The position numbers and the translations under genes were made by a program. Below are positions 1 through 6,845 of a stretch of 10,103 nt of DNA, one piece after another (the first letter of the stretch is position 1; every line of letters begins with the position of its first letter). The stretch spans positions 1 to 10,103 of the forward strand of contig JALSRO010000213.1 of assembly GCA_026984715.1 (NCBI GenBank). Reading direction: 5' to 3'. The DNA is from Chromatiales bacterium. GTDB taxonomy: Bacteria; Pseudomonadota; Gammaproteobacteria; Thiohalospirales; Thiohalospiraceae. The notes beneath the pieces were generated by a model, which did not search any database, was not told the DNA's origin, and saw nothing but the letters and a program-made list of their open reading frames with translations.

Positions 1-818
1 CCGTAACGAAGCAGTTTCTGGCTCTCCGTTGCCCTGGCCTTTTCGCTGGCGGTATTCATCACCACCGAGATCAGCCGCATGCCATCCCGCTTGGCGGAAG
101 CCACCAGACAGTAACCAGCTGTCTTGGTATGGCCGGTCTTGACGCCATCGACGGTGGGATCTCGCCACAGCAGCTTGTTACGGTTGTACTGGGTGATGCC
201 GTTGTAGCGGTACTCTTTCTGCGAGTTCAGCTTGTACCCTTCCGGAAAATCACGGATCAGCGCCTGGGCCAGGATGGCTAGATCGTGTGCAGTGGTGTAG
301 TGGTCCTTGTCCGGCAGGCCGGTACTGTTGACGAAATGGGTGTTTTTCATCCCCAGGCGTTGCGCATGTTTGTTCATCAGGGAGACGAAGGCATCCTCAC
401 TACCTGCCACATGCTCCGCCAGTGCAACGCTTGCGTCGTTGCCCGACTGGATCACCAGCCCCTTCAGCAGTTCTCGCACCGGAACCTCCTTGTCCACTTC
501 GACGAACATCCGCGATCCCTCCATGCGCCATGCCTTCTCGCTGATATGAACCTTGTCGTCCATTGCGATGTTGTGGTTTTTCAGTTCGTTGAACACCACA
601 TAGGCGGTCATGATTTTGGTGAGACTGGCGGGTTCCATACGAATATCGGCCTTGTGGCTGGCGATCACTTTCCCGCTGTCGAAGTCCATCAACAGATAAC
701 TCTTGGCTGCCAGCCGGGGAGCTGCCGGCATCAACGTTTCAGCGTGGACGGCATGGGTGACGAGGCACAATAGGGGGATCAGGATGAGACGGTGCAGTAG
801 TGGGGTGGTAGTTGGCAT
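1..818 (-). CDS. dacA: D-alanyl-D-alanine carboxypeptidase (PBP5/6 family), 3' end cut by window edge
   Basis: Periplasmic serine DD-carboxypeptidase that removes the terminal D-Ala from peptidoglycan pentapeptides and so limits cross-linking. The visible 272 residues begin with a signal peptide (about 1-26, ending VHA before E27). All three penicillin-binding motifs are present: SLTK at 65-68 (nucleophile S65, K68), SGN at 125-127 and KTG at 227-229. The PEGYKLNSQKEY stretch before KTG is typical of the PBP5 group. The missing part should be the end of the catalytic domain, the beta-rich domain II and the C-terminal amphipathic membrane anchor, since family members are usually near 390 residues. 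The ATG start lies 22 bases after the rlpA stop, with GAGGGA at 837-832 as a rather distant ribosome site, so it is probably cotranscribed with rlpA. The rlpA-dacA order is the same as in E. coli. Confidence 0.96.
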   Translation of the reverse strand, partial: MPTTTPLLHRLILIPLLCLVTHAVHAETLMPAAPRLAAKSYLLMDFDSGKVIASHKADIRMEPASLTKIMTAYVVFNELKNHNIAMDDKVHISEKAWRMEGSRMFVEVDKEVPVRELLKGLVIQSGNDASVALAEHVAGSEDAFVSLMNKHAQRLGMKNTHFVNSTGLPDKDHYTTAHDLAILAQALIRDFPEGYKLNSQKEYRYNGITQYNRNKLLWRDPTVDGVKTGHTKTAGYCLVASAKRDGMRLISVVMNTASEKARATESQKLLRY

Positions 819-840
819 TTGCTTGTGTAGTTCCCTCGTT

Positions 841-1719
841 CTATTCATTTTCGGTAACGATATGCAGCCCGCTGATGCCGGCCGCTGTCAGCTGTTGTTT
901 CAAGATTTGTGCCTTCTCCCTGCTGGGGAAGGGACCTGCCCAAACCCTGTAGAGTGGGCCAGCACCGGAATCTCCTGTCTGCCGGATCTGGGTGGTGCTC
1001 CCCCGGCTGGCAATGGCATCACGCAACATCTCCGCATTGCGGCGTTGGCTGAATGCTCCCACCTGGACGTAGAAACGGCCATTCTCGGCGCCGGACTTCG
1101 GCCTTGTTGCCGGCGCCCCCCCGCTGCGCTTGGAGCCGGTGTCCGGTCGCACCGGCACTACCGATACCGGATGGACAGCAAGCTCCTCGCCAGGTTCCAC
1201 CCGGGCGGGATCGATTGCACGCACCTCCACCGGGGCGGTACCGCTGCGCAGCATATCCAGTTTGGCGGCGGCAACATAGGAGAGATCGATCAGCCGGTTG
1301 TCGTGGAATGGGCCACGATCGTTGATCTTCACCACCACTGAGCGGCCGTTGAGGAGGTTGGTTACCCGGGCATAGGTGGGCAAGGGCAGGGTGCGGTGGG
1401 CAGCGGTCATGGCGTACATATCGTAGGGTTCGCCACTGGAGGTATTCTTGCCATGGAATTTCGTTCCATACCATGAGGCAGTTCCGCGCTCGATATAGCC
1501 AAGGCTGCTGTCGAGCACGTAGTATCGCTGGCCATCGACCTCGTAGGATGCGGGATTGCCGAGGGAAGCTCGCTTTTCCATGCGAGGTACGGCGTCGGGG
1601 ATGGTGGACAGATCGACCTCTCCCACCGGTGCCCGGTCCCTCTGCAAGGTCCCACAGGCGGTCAGCAGGCAGAGCGGTGCCAGAAACAGAGTCTCTCGCC
1701 AGTATGAGGATGGTCGCAA
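841..1719 (-). CDS. rlpA: RlpA-like septal lytic transglycosylase lipoprotein (DPBB + SPOR)
   Basis: Outer-membrane lipoprotein that, in characterised Pseudomonas homologues, cleaves glycan strands lacking stem peptides at the septum. Numbered from a TTG at 1719, it has a short lipoprotein signal with lipobox LLTAC (lipidated C22), a double-psi beta-barrel domain at about 79-169 beginning GTASWYG, a Pro-rich linker, and a SPOR domain at about 214-289 (RFYVQVGAF start) that binds denuded peptidoglycan. H108 and D134 are 26 residues apart, the same spacing as the essential His131/Asp157 pair of P. aeruginosa RlpA, so it is likely active. The start is uncertain. The frame is open back to 2007, but everything upstream of about 1725 is repeat DNA. 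The next in-frame ATG (1788) would put about 33 odd residues before the hydrophobic core. TTG 1719 gives a normal lipoprotein signal but has no good ribosome site. Confidence 0.88.
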   Translation of the reverse strand: MRPSSYWRETLFLAPLCLLTACGTLQRDRAPVGEVDLSTIPDAVPRMEKRASLGNPASYEVDGQRYYVLDSSLGYIERGTASWYGTKFHGKNTSSGEPYDMYAMTAAHRTLPLPTYARVTNLLNGRSVVVKINDRGPFHDNRLIDLSYVAAAKLDMLRSGTAPVEVRAIDPARVEPGEELAVHPVSVVPVRPDTGSKRSGGAPATRPKSGAENGRFYVQVGAFSQRRNAEMLRDAIASRGSTTQIRQTGDSGAGPLYRVWAGPFPSREKAQILKQQLTAAGISGLHIVTENE

Positions 1720-1724
1720 CGCTT

Positions 1725-1891
1725 TGACTGGCTGTTGAAAAACGCTGTTTTTCGGCTGCCTGTTTGCGGCACAGGGATGTGTCGCCATTTTCAATGGCGT
1801 CAAGCCATTGAAAATGAAGGGGGCGGGAGATCGCACTTTTCCGGCCCTGCGTTGAAAAAGACCGTGGATGGGCTTTTTCAACATCCTGTTA
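1725..1891. repeat. 167-bp repeat with imperfect terminal inverted repeats (TTTTTCAACA type)
   Basis: The ends, 1725-1745 and 1871-1891, are inverted repeats of each other with 16 of 21 positions matching, sharing the core TTTTTCAACA. Inside are three hairpins: 1737-1753 (7-bp stem, 3-base loop), 1786-1816 (perfect 13-bp stem with loop gtcaa) and 1851-1882 (10-bp stem, 12-base loop). No transposase fits, so a non-autonomous mobile repeat or small stem-loop repeat is the best reading. It abuts the signal sequence of rlpA on one side and a palindromic element on the other. A target duplication is not obvious. None of the hairpins is followed by a T-tract on the minus strand, so they do not look like intrinsic terminators. 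Confidence 0.6.
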
Positions 1892-1892
1892 A

Positions 1893-1998
1893 TCACTATT
1901 GTCAATCCGGAAACAAATATATATATCATATTCAGCGCTTCAGGCAGGCACCGGATCTGCGTTCCAGTGCGCCGGGATTGTTGCCGGGTCAATGGTGT
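1893..1998. mobile_element. Degenerate, internally deleted copy of a palindromic MITE-like element
   Basis: Related to the element at 3111-3293 but in the opposite orientation. Its left part (1894-1965) follows the reverse complement of that element: a CCGG-AAC core, an AT-rich tract, ATTCAG, then TTCAGGCAGGCACCGG against TTCGGGCAGGCGCCGG, and GCGTT. Its right end, GTTGCCGGGTCAAT (1980-1993), matches GTTGCCGGGTTAAT at 3270-3283 with one difference. The middle of the element is missing, so it is about 105 bases instead of 183. The right end contains the stop codon of mltB. On the minus strand it also carries a perfect TTGACA (1905-1900), but no convincing -10 stands at 16-18 bases from it. The outer boundaries are approximate. 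Confidence 0.6.
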
Positions 1999-2984
1999 TC
2001 TTCCCATCGATTGCGTATCTCCCTGCTCAACTGATAGACCGCCATGGCATACAAGGGGCTGTGATTATAACGGGTTATGACGTAAAAGTTGTGCAATGCA
2101 ATCCAGAACTCCGGTATCCCTTCGGTTTCCAGCTCGATCAGACTGCCCGGCTGAGAGAGATCCAACTGCTCCGGAACCTGTACCCCAAAGGCGGGGAACT
2201 GTGCGAGGGGAAGGTGAGGCTTCACTCCCTTTTTCAGCAGCTCCCGGTACCCGTTTCCGGATACATGGGTCTGCATGGCGACCGGCTCTCCTGCTCTCCA
2301 GTCGTGGCGCCGGAAGTAGTTGGCTACGCTGCCGATAGCGTCCACCGGATCGTCCCATAGGTTACGATGGCCGTCGTGATTGAAATCGACCGCATAGCTG
2401 CGATAGCTGGCGGGAATGAATTGAGGAATACCCATGGCACCGGCATAGGAGCCTTTCAGGCTCAGGGGATCGATCTGCTCTTCACGGGTCATCAACAGAT
2501 ACTGCTCCAACTGACCGGCGAAAAAACGGCTGCGGGGCGGGTAGTCGAATGCCAGGGTGCTGAGCGCATCGAGCACCCGATGTTTGCCGGTAAACCCGCC
2601 GTAGCGGGTCTCTACCCCGATAATGGCGACAATGATCTCCGGGGCCACGCCAAACTCCCGTTCTGCCCTGACCAGCGCGTTCACATGCTTGTCCCAGAAT
2701 GCCACCCCTCCCTCGATGCGTTTTCGGTTGAGGAAGATAGGACGATACTGGTACCAGGGCTTGGACTCTGCCGGCTTATTCATGGCTGTAATGATGTCCG
2801 GCTGTAACCTGACCTTCTTGAACATCCGCAACAGGCGAGGAGCGTTGAACTGATGCTGTTCAACCATTCTGGAGACGAAACTTCTGAGCTCTGGCCTGTC
2901 GACCAGCTCCTGTGCCGAGACTGCAGAGACGAGCAGTAGCACGGTGGCAAGAGGGGACAGGTGGAGGAGCAGGCGTTTTTTCAT
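1989..2984 (-). CDS. mltB: Lytic murein transglycosylase B (GH103 family)
   Basis: Periplasmic enzyme that cleaves the MurNAc-GlcNAc bond with formation of 1,6-anhydro-MurNAc during wall turnover. From ATG 2984 the protein has 331 residues. The catalytic acid is E125 in GVETRYGG, followed by the family's substrate-cleft segment [17 protein letters not shown] at 178-194. An EF-hand-like calcium loop, [13 protein letters not shown] (200-212), matches the one in E. coli Slt35/MltB. The N-terminus (1-24, MKKRLLLHL then AVSA) is a type I signal peptide with no lipobox cysteine, unlike E. coli MltB, so a soluble periplasmic protein is inferred. The start with MKKR is preferred over an upstream TTG at 3011 because it begins the signal peptide directly and has GGAT seven to eight bases upstream. 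The stop codon lies within the end of a repeat element. Confidence 0.95.
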   Translation of the reverse strand: MKKRLLLHLSPLATVLLLVSAVSAQELVDRPELRSFVSRMVEQHQFNAPRLLRMFKKVRLQPDIITAMNKPAESKPWYQYRPIFLNRKRIEGGVAFWDKHVNALVRAEREFGVAPEIIVAIIGVETRYGGFTGKHRVLDALSTLAFDYPPRSRFFAGQLEQYLLMTREEQIDPLSLKGSYAGAMGIPQFIPASYRSYAVDFNHDGHRNLWDDPVDAIGSVANYFRRHDWRAGEPVAMQTHVSGNGYRELLKKGVKPHLPLAQFPAFGVQVPEQLDLSQPGSLIELETEGIPEFWIALHNFYVITRYNHSPLYAMAVYQLSREIRNRWEEHH

Positions 2985-3110
2985 ATGACTATCCGTAATT
3001 GGTCCCAACAAGATTTACAACCAGGGGAAACCGTGGTTGTCGCTTGCATCGAGAAAGCGTTGCAGCAACGTGGCCCACAGAATCAGTTTATTAAAACACA
3101 TCCATATCCT
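2985..3110. other. mltB leader: short dyads, no gene
   Basis: This stretch between the palindromic element and mltB holds no credible gene. Two short dyads are visible. The one at 3018-3039 has CAACCA/TGGTTG arms and a GG-GAAA-CC tip with one G-G mismatch. The other, 3058-3070, is an exact 6+1+6 palindrome (CGTTGC, A, GCAACG). No convincing sigma-70 promoter for mltB was found. The first dyad lies 33 bases upstream of the mltB start and would be in its leader if transcription runs on from rodA. Confidence 0.4.
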
Positions 3111-3293
3111 TGGTGACTATTAACCCGGCAACGATATATATCGTATTCAGCCGTGGCGTGCCGGTTCGCAGCAAGGCGGCCCATCGCCGTTGTAGCCATT
3201 CTACAGCAAGATGGGGTAACGCAGCCTGCGGGCCGGCGCCTGCCCGAAGCCCTGAATGCGACATATATTGTTGCCGGGTTAATATTGTCACCA
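3111..3293. mobile_element. 183-bp palindromic MITE-like element, near intact
   Basis: The terminal arms 3111-3150 and 3252-3293 are inverted repeats with 37 identical positions, three substitutions and one two-base gap. Both begin TGGTGAC and share TATTAACCCGGCAAC and ATTCAG. The interior is also imperfectly self-complementary: GGCGTGCCGG against GGCGCCGG, CGCAG against CTGCG, CCATC against GATGG, and a tip hairpin TGTAG-ccatt-CTACA. The whole unit can therefore fold as one long cruciform or RNA hairpin. ACGATATATATCGT (3131-3144) is a perfect 14-bp palindrome. It encodes no transposase; small open frames across it are by-products of the symmetry. It sits 13 bases downstream of the rodA stop and about 125 bases upstream of mltB. 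No target-site duplication could be recognised. Confidence 0.78.
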
Positions 3294-3306
3294 GAGTGAT
3301 AATCCG

Positions 3307-4455
3307 TCAGGTGGAAACCAGTTTACGATGGGTCTGAATGGACATCAGCACACCAAAAGCGGCCATCAGGGTCACCAGAGAGCTCCCACCGTAGCTGATC
3401 AGCGGCAACGGCAGGCCCACGACTGGCAACAGGCCGGTGACCATGCCGATGTTTACAAAAAAATAGATGAAAAAGGTCAGGGTCAAGCTCCCTGCCAACA
3501 GCCGGGAGAAGCAGTCCTGGGCCTGAATGGCAATCATCATTCCCCGCCAGACGATAAAAAGATAGCCGCTCAACAGTACCAGGATCCCGGTCAGGCCAAA
3601 CTCTTCACCTAATACGGCGAAAATGAAATCGGTGGAGCTCTCGGGCAGGAAATCCAGATAGGCCTGGGTTCCATTCAGCCAGCCCTTGCCAAACCAGCCT
3701 CCGGAGCCGATAGCGATCTTGGACTGGATGATGTGATAGCCGGCACCCAGCGGATCGCTCTCCGGGTTGAGGAAAGTCAGCACCCGCAAGCGCTGATATT
3801 CATGCATCAGATGCCAAACCACCGGGGCAGCAATGGCCGACAGGCCGAGAACCGCCAGAACGAGACGTTTTGGAATACCCGAAAGCAACAACACGAAGCT
3901 GCCGGCTCCGGCTATCAGCAGCGAGGTTCCCAAGTCCGGTTGCTTGACAATCAGCAGCACCGGAACCACGATCAACAGTGTAGCCACTCCCAAAACACGC
4001 GGCCGGGGGGGGAGATGGAACCCGGCCAGATAGTGGGCCGCCATCATCGGCACCGCTATCTTCATCAACTCGGATGGCTGGAAGCGGAACAGGCCAAAAT
4101 TGAGCCAGCGCTGGGCACCCTTGCCAATCTCACCCATTATCAGCACAGCAACCAGCAGCAGCAGTCCGAAGCCATAGAGCCACGGTGCCCAACGCCGAAA
4201 ACCGTGAGGGGGTACCTGGGCCACCAGCACCACCACGGTAAATCCGATGGCCAGACGGGTCGCTTGGCGCAGAATCAGATCGATGTTCTGCTCACCCGCA
4301 CTGTACAGCACGACCAGGCTTATACCGGAGAGAAACAGCAGTCCGAGCAGCAACGGCAGATCGATATGCAAGCGTCGCAACAGCCGCCGTCGGCTCGCAT
4401 CGGCGCTACCCATCGGAATCGGCCCCGCTCTCGGCAGCAGCTCCTCCCTGTTCAC
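3307..4455 (-). CDS. rodA: Peptidoglycan glycosyltransferase RodA (SEDS family)
   Basis: Integral membrane glycosyltransferase that polymerises lipid II into glycan strands in the elongation complex, working with PBP2. The protein has 382 residues from GTG 4455 and about ten hydrophobic segments. Strongly conserved RodA stretches are GKGAQRWLNFG..RFQPSE (111-129), KQPDLGTS (171-178), NPESDPLGAGYHIIQSKIAIGSGG (from 230) and LPESSTDFIFAVLGEE (from 270). D276 corresponds to the catalytically essential Asp262 of E. coli RodA. The C-terminus VNIGMVTGLLPVVGLPLPLISYGGSS is also typical. The GTG start overlaps the mrdA stop in GTGA, suggesting translational coupling. An ATG at 4413 would remove 14 residues and match the E. 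coli length exactly, so the true start is open. Confidence 0.97.
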   Translation of the reverse strand: MNREELLPRAGPIPMGSADASRRRLLRRLHIDLPLLLGLLFLSGISLVVLYSAGEQNIDLILRQATRLAIGFTVVVLVAQVPPHGFRRWAPWLYGFGLLLLVAVLIMGEIGKGAQRWLNFGLFRFQPSELMKIAVPMMAAHYLAGFHLPPRPRVLGVATLLIVVPVLLIVKQPDLGTSLLIAGAGSFVLLLSGIPKRLVLAVLGLSAIAAPVVWHLMHEYQRLRVLTFLNPESDPLGAGYHIIQSKIAIGSGGWFGKGWLNGTQAYLDFLPESSTDFIFAVLGEEFGLTGILVLLSGYLFIVWRGMMIAIQAQDCFSRLLAGSLTLTFFIYFFVNIGMVTGLLPVVGLPLPLISYGGSSLVTLMAAFGVLMSIQTHRKLVST

Positions 4456-6314
4456 TTCTGCTTCTGCTCCCCTCGCTGCATGAATGCAGCGATTACTTTA
4501 CCTGCCACCGGTGCTGCCACCGCGCCACCACTGCCGCCATTTTCCACAATCACGGCTACAGCGATACGGGGATTCTCCACAGGGGCAAACGCAATGAAAA
4601 GGGCATGATCGTGGAGTTTCTTTGCCAACTCTCTGGAGATATATCTCTGGTTCTTCTTCAGTCCGAATACCTGGGATGTACCGGTTTTACCGGCAATGGT
4701 GTAGTCTTGGGAAGCAATCCTGCGAGCGGTCCCATGGGCGCCATAAACCACTTCATTCATGGCGTGTATGACGGTACGCCAGTTTTCGGGATCGATAACA
4801 GATACACTTTTTTCCACCCTGGCCTGCAGGGCTTTCTCTTCCTGTACGGCTCCGCCAGGCCGCCCGATACTGTGAACCAGAGTGGGCCGCAGATGCCTCC
4901 CTTTTGTTGCAAGAATAGCAGTGGCCACGGCAAGCTGCAGGGGGGTGGCCAGCGTGTACCCTTGGCCTATTCCTGTGATAACCGTCTCGCCGGGGTACCA
5001 GGGCTGATGGCGGCTCTTTCTCTTCCATTTCCGTGATGGCAACAGGCCACTGGCTTCACCGGGCAGATCGATTCCCGTCCTGGAGCCAAATCCGAATTGC
5101 GCAAGAAAACCCGATAGCCGGTCGATACCCAGCCTGTAGGCCAGATCGTAGTAAAACACATCACAGGACTCCACAATGGATTTTTCCAGATCGGTGTAAC
5201 CGTGGCCGGCGTGCTTCCAGTCGCGGTAGAGCCGTTTGCTCTGAAACTCGGGAACATAGTAGCCCCGGCAGAATATAGAGCTGTTTCCGGTAATCTTGCC
5301 CATCTCCAGCCCTGCCAGGCCAACAAATGGCTTGATGGTGGAGCCTGGTGGGTACTGCCCCCTGATGGCGCGGTTGAACAGCGGCCGATCGACAGAATCG
5401 CGCAGTATGCTGTATTCGCTGGAGCGAATACCGGATACGAAGGGGTTGGGATCATAGGTCGGTTTGCTGACCAGGGCGATCACCTCACCACTGTTGGGAT
5501 CGATCGCCACCAGGGCACCGTTTTCCGCACCAAATGCATCCGTAGCCACCTGCTGCAGATGTGCATCGATCGACAGATAGAGGTTCTTCCCGGGGATGGG
5601 AGCGGTCTGATCCAGGATCTGGAGCTTCCGCCCCCGCACATCGGTCTCTACCTGCTGATAGCCTACCTTTCCATGCAGCAGGGACTCGTAGCTGCGTTCA
5701 ATACCCGTTTTGCCGATGTGGGTGCTGCCGCGGTAATTCGCACTGTCGATGGTGTTAAGATCGGACTCGCTGATCCGTCCCACGTAGCCCACGACATGCG
5801 CCAGCAGAGCACCCTGAGGATAGTGTCGGGTGAGACCTGCTTTTATCTCTACGCCGGGAAAGCGGTAGCGGTTGACCGCCAGTATGGCGACCTCTTCGTC
5901 ACTGAGTCCAAAACGCAACGGGATACTGTCGAAGGAACGCTTGCGCCGACGCTCCTTGTAGAAGCGTTCTATGGCGCTCTCATCTATATCGATCAACTGG
6001 CTCAGTCGATGAATAGTTGCATCCAGATCCCTGATCTGCTCCGGGATCAGTTCGAGACGAAAGGTGGGGACGTTTTCAGCCAGTACCACCCCGTTACGGT
6101 CATAGATCAGCCCCCGGATCGGCGGAACCGGATAGATGGAGACCCGATTGTGTTGCGAGAGAGTAGCGTAGTGCTCATGCGAGAGGATCTGGAGATAGAC
6201 CAGCCGCCCCACCAGTACCAGCGTCAGCAACAGCACCACGAGCAGCGCACTGAATGCCCGCACAGTGAAGATATGGGTATCACGATAGCCGTGAATTGCC
6301 TCGTTTCTGCTCAT
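4452..6314 (-). CDS. mrdA: Penicillin-binding protein 2, elongation-specific DD-transpeptidase
   Basis: Class B penicillin-binding protein that cross-links side-wall peptidoglycan and activates RodA. It has 620 residues against about 633 in E. coli. A cytoplasmic tail with RDTHIF precedes one membrane anchor at about 20-42. The dimerisation/pedestal domain contains RG-IYDRNG (67-75). The transpeptidase domain starts near 240 and has STIK at 325-328 (nucleophile S325), SCD at 383-385 and KTGTS at 543-547. GQYPPGSTIKPF and the segment DLPGEASGLLPSRKWKRK match PBP2 rather than the divisome protein PBP3. ATG 6314 lies 36 bases after the mreD stop. Only an imperfect GGA sits near the start, while a better AGGAG is about 20 bases upstream, so initiation may depend on coupling. 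The 3' end overlaps rodA by four bases. Confidence 0.97.
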   Translation of the reverse strand: MSRNEAIHGYRDTHIFTVRAFSALLVVLLLTLVLVGRLVYLQILSHEHYATLSQHNRVSIYPVPPIRGLIYDRNGVVLAENVPTFRLELIPEQIRDLDATIHRLSQLIDIDESAIERFYKERRRKRSFDSIPLRFGLSDEEVAILAVNRYRFPGVEIKAGLTRHYPQGALLAHVVGYVGRISESDLNTIDSANYRGSTHIGKTGIERSYESLLHGKVGYQQVETDVRGRKLQILDQTAPIPGKNLYLSIDAHLQQVATDAFGAENGALVAIDPNSGEVIALVSKPTYDPNPFVSGIRSSEYSILRDSVDRPLFNRAIRGQYPPGSTIKPFVGLAGLEMGKITGNSSIFCRGYYVPEFQSKRLYRDWKHAGHGYTDLEKSIVESCDVFYYDLAYRLGIDRLSGFLAQFGFGSRTGIDLPGEASGLLPSRKWKRKSRHQPWYPGETVITGIGQGYTLATPLQLAVATAILATKGRHLRPTLVHSIGRPGGAVQEEKALQARVEKSVSVIDPENWRTVIHAMNEVVYGAHGTARRIASQDYTIAGKTGTSQVFGLKKNQRYISRELAKKLHDHALFIAFAPVENPRIAVAVIVENGGSGGAVAAPVAGKVIAAFMQRGEQKQK

Positions 6315-6350
6315 TCCGGTGAACTGCCGAAAGCGACTCCTGACATCGGT

Positions 6351-6845
6351 TCAGGTCACCCTGTAGCGGCGGCGGATATGGCGTAACATCAGAAATACGA
6401 AGGGCCAGGCGAGCATACTACTGATGGCCGGCATCCAGTACAGGAATCCGGTGGGACGCCCGCTGACCCCCAACACCCACGCCCCCAACACGCGGAACAG
6501 GGCGACGAAGATCAGTATGAGTATCGCCTGTTGCCATATCGGATAATTACGGATCCTCTGATGGAGCAGCAGTACCAACCAGGCGACGACCGTGAGCCCC
6601 AATGCCTGCTGCCCCAGCAGCGTACCGGTGGCGGCGTCCTGAAACAGACCGGCTAGCCAGCCGGTCCCCACTCCAACGCGGTGAGGAAGGGCGATTATCC
6701 AGTAGATCAATACCAGCACTACCCAGTCGGGACGGAGAGGGGCAAGCATCGCAGGTAGGGGAAACAGGGTGACGGCCAGGGCAGCCACGAAACTGGCAAC
6801 GATAATGAACCAGTTATGGGAGTAGAGTCGGATCACGGCGCCCAT
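6351..6845 (-). CDS. mreD: Rod shape-determining protein MreD
   Basis: Small polytopic inner-membrane protein of the elongation complex that accompanies MreC. It has 164 residues, close to the 162 of E. coli, with five or so hydrophobic stretches (roughly 12-35, 40-55, 60-100, 105-125 and 135-155). It begins after a short basic segment and ends in the basic tail RHIRRRYRVT. RPDWVVLVLIYW and the short LAGLFQDAATGTLLGQQAL region are recognisable family sequence. The start overlaps the last 13 bases of mreC. A GAGGAG lies just upstream inside mreC, so coupled translation is likely. Assignment rests on position and membrane pattern as well as on the conserved stretches, since MreD proteins are poorly conserved overall. 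Confidence 0.93.
   Translation of the reverse strand: MGAVIRLYSHNWFIIVASFVAALAVTLFPLPAMLAPLRPDWVVLVLIYWIIALPHRVGVGTGWLAGLFQDAATGTLLGQQALGLTVVAWLVLLLHQRIRNYPIWQQAILILIFVALFRVLGAWVLGVSGRPTGFLYWMPAISSMLAWPFVFLMLRHIRRRYRVT

Noticed and set aside
285..773. 162-codon open frame on the plus strand
   Set aside because: Antisense to dacA, which carries all three penicillin-binding motifs.
1720..2007. 96-residue N-terminal extension of RlpA up to 2007
   Set aside because: The frame is open but runs through two repeat elements and into the mltB 3' end. It would bury the lipoprotein signal far inside the protein.
3091..3291. 66-codon open frame on the minus strand within the palindromic element
   Set aside because: It simply spans the element, both its ends are encoded by the inverted repeats, and no domain or ribosome site is seen.
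3733..4608. 291-codon open frame on the plus strand
   Set aside because: Antisense to rodA and the mrdA end. The extreme Gln/His/Arg content reflects reversed membrane-protein codons.
5202..6386. 394-codon open frame on the plus strand
   Set aside because: It lies antisense to mrdA, whose product is unmistakable. The translation shows no recognisable family or signal and follows the mrdA codon pattern read backwards.
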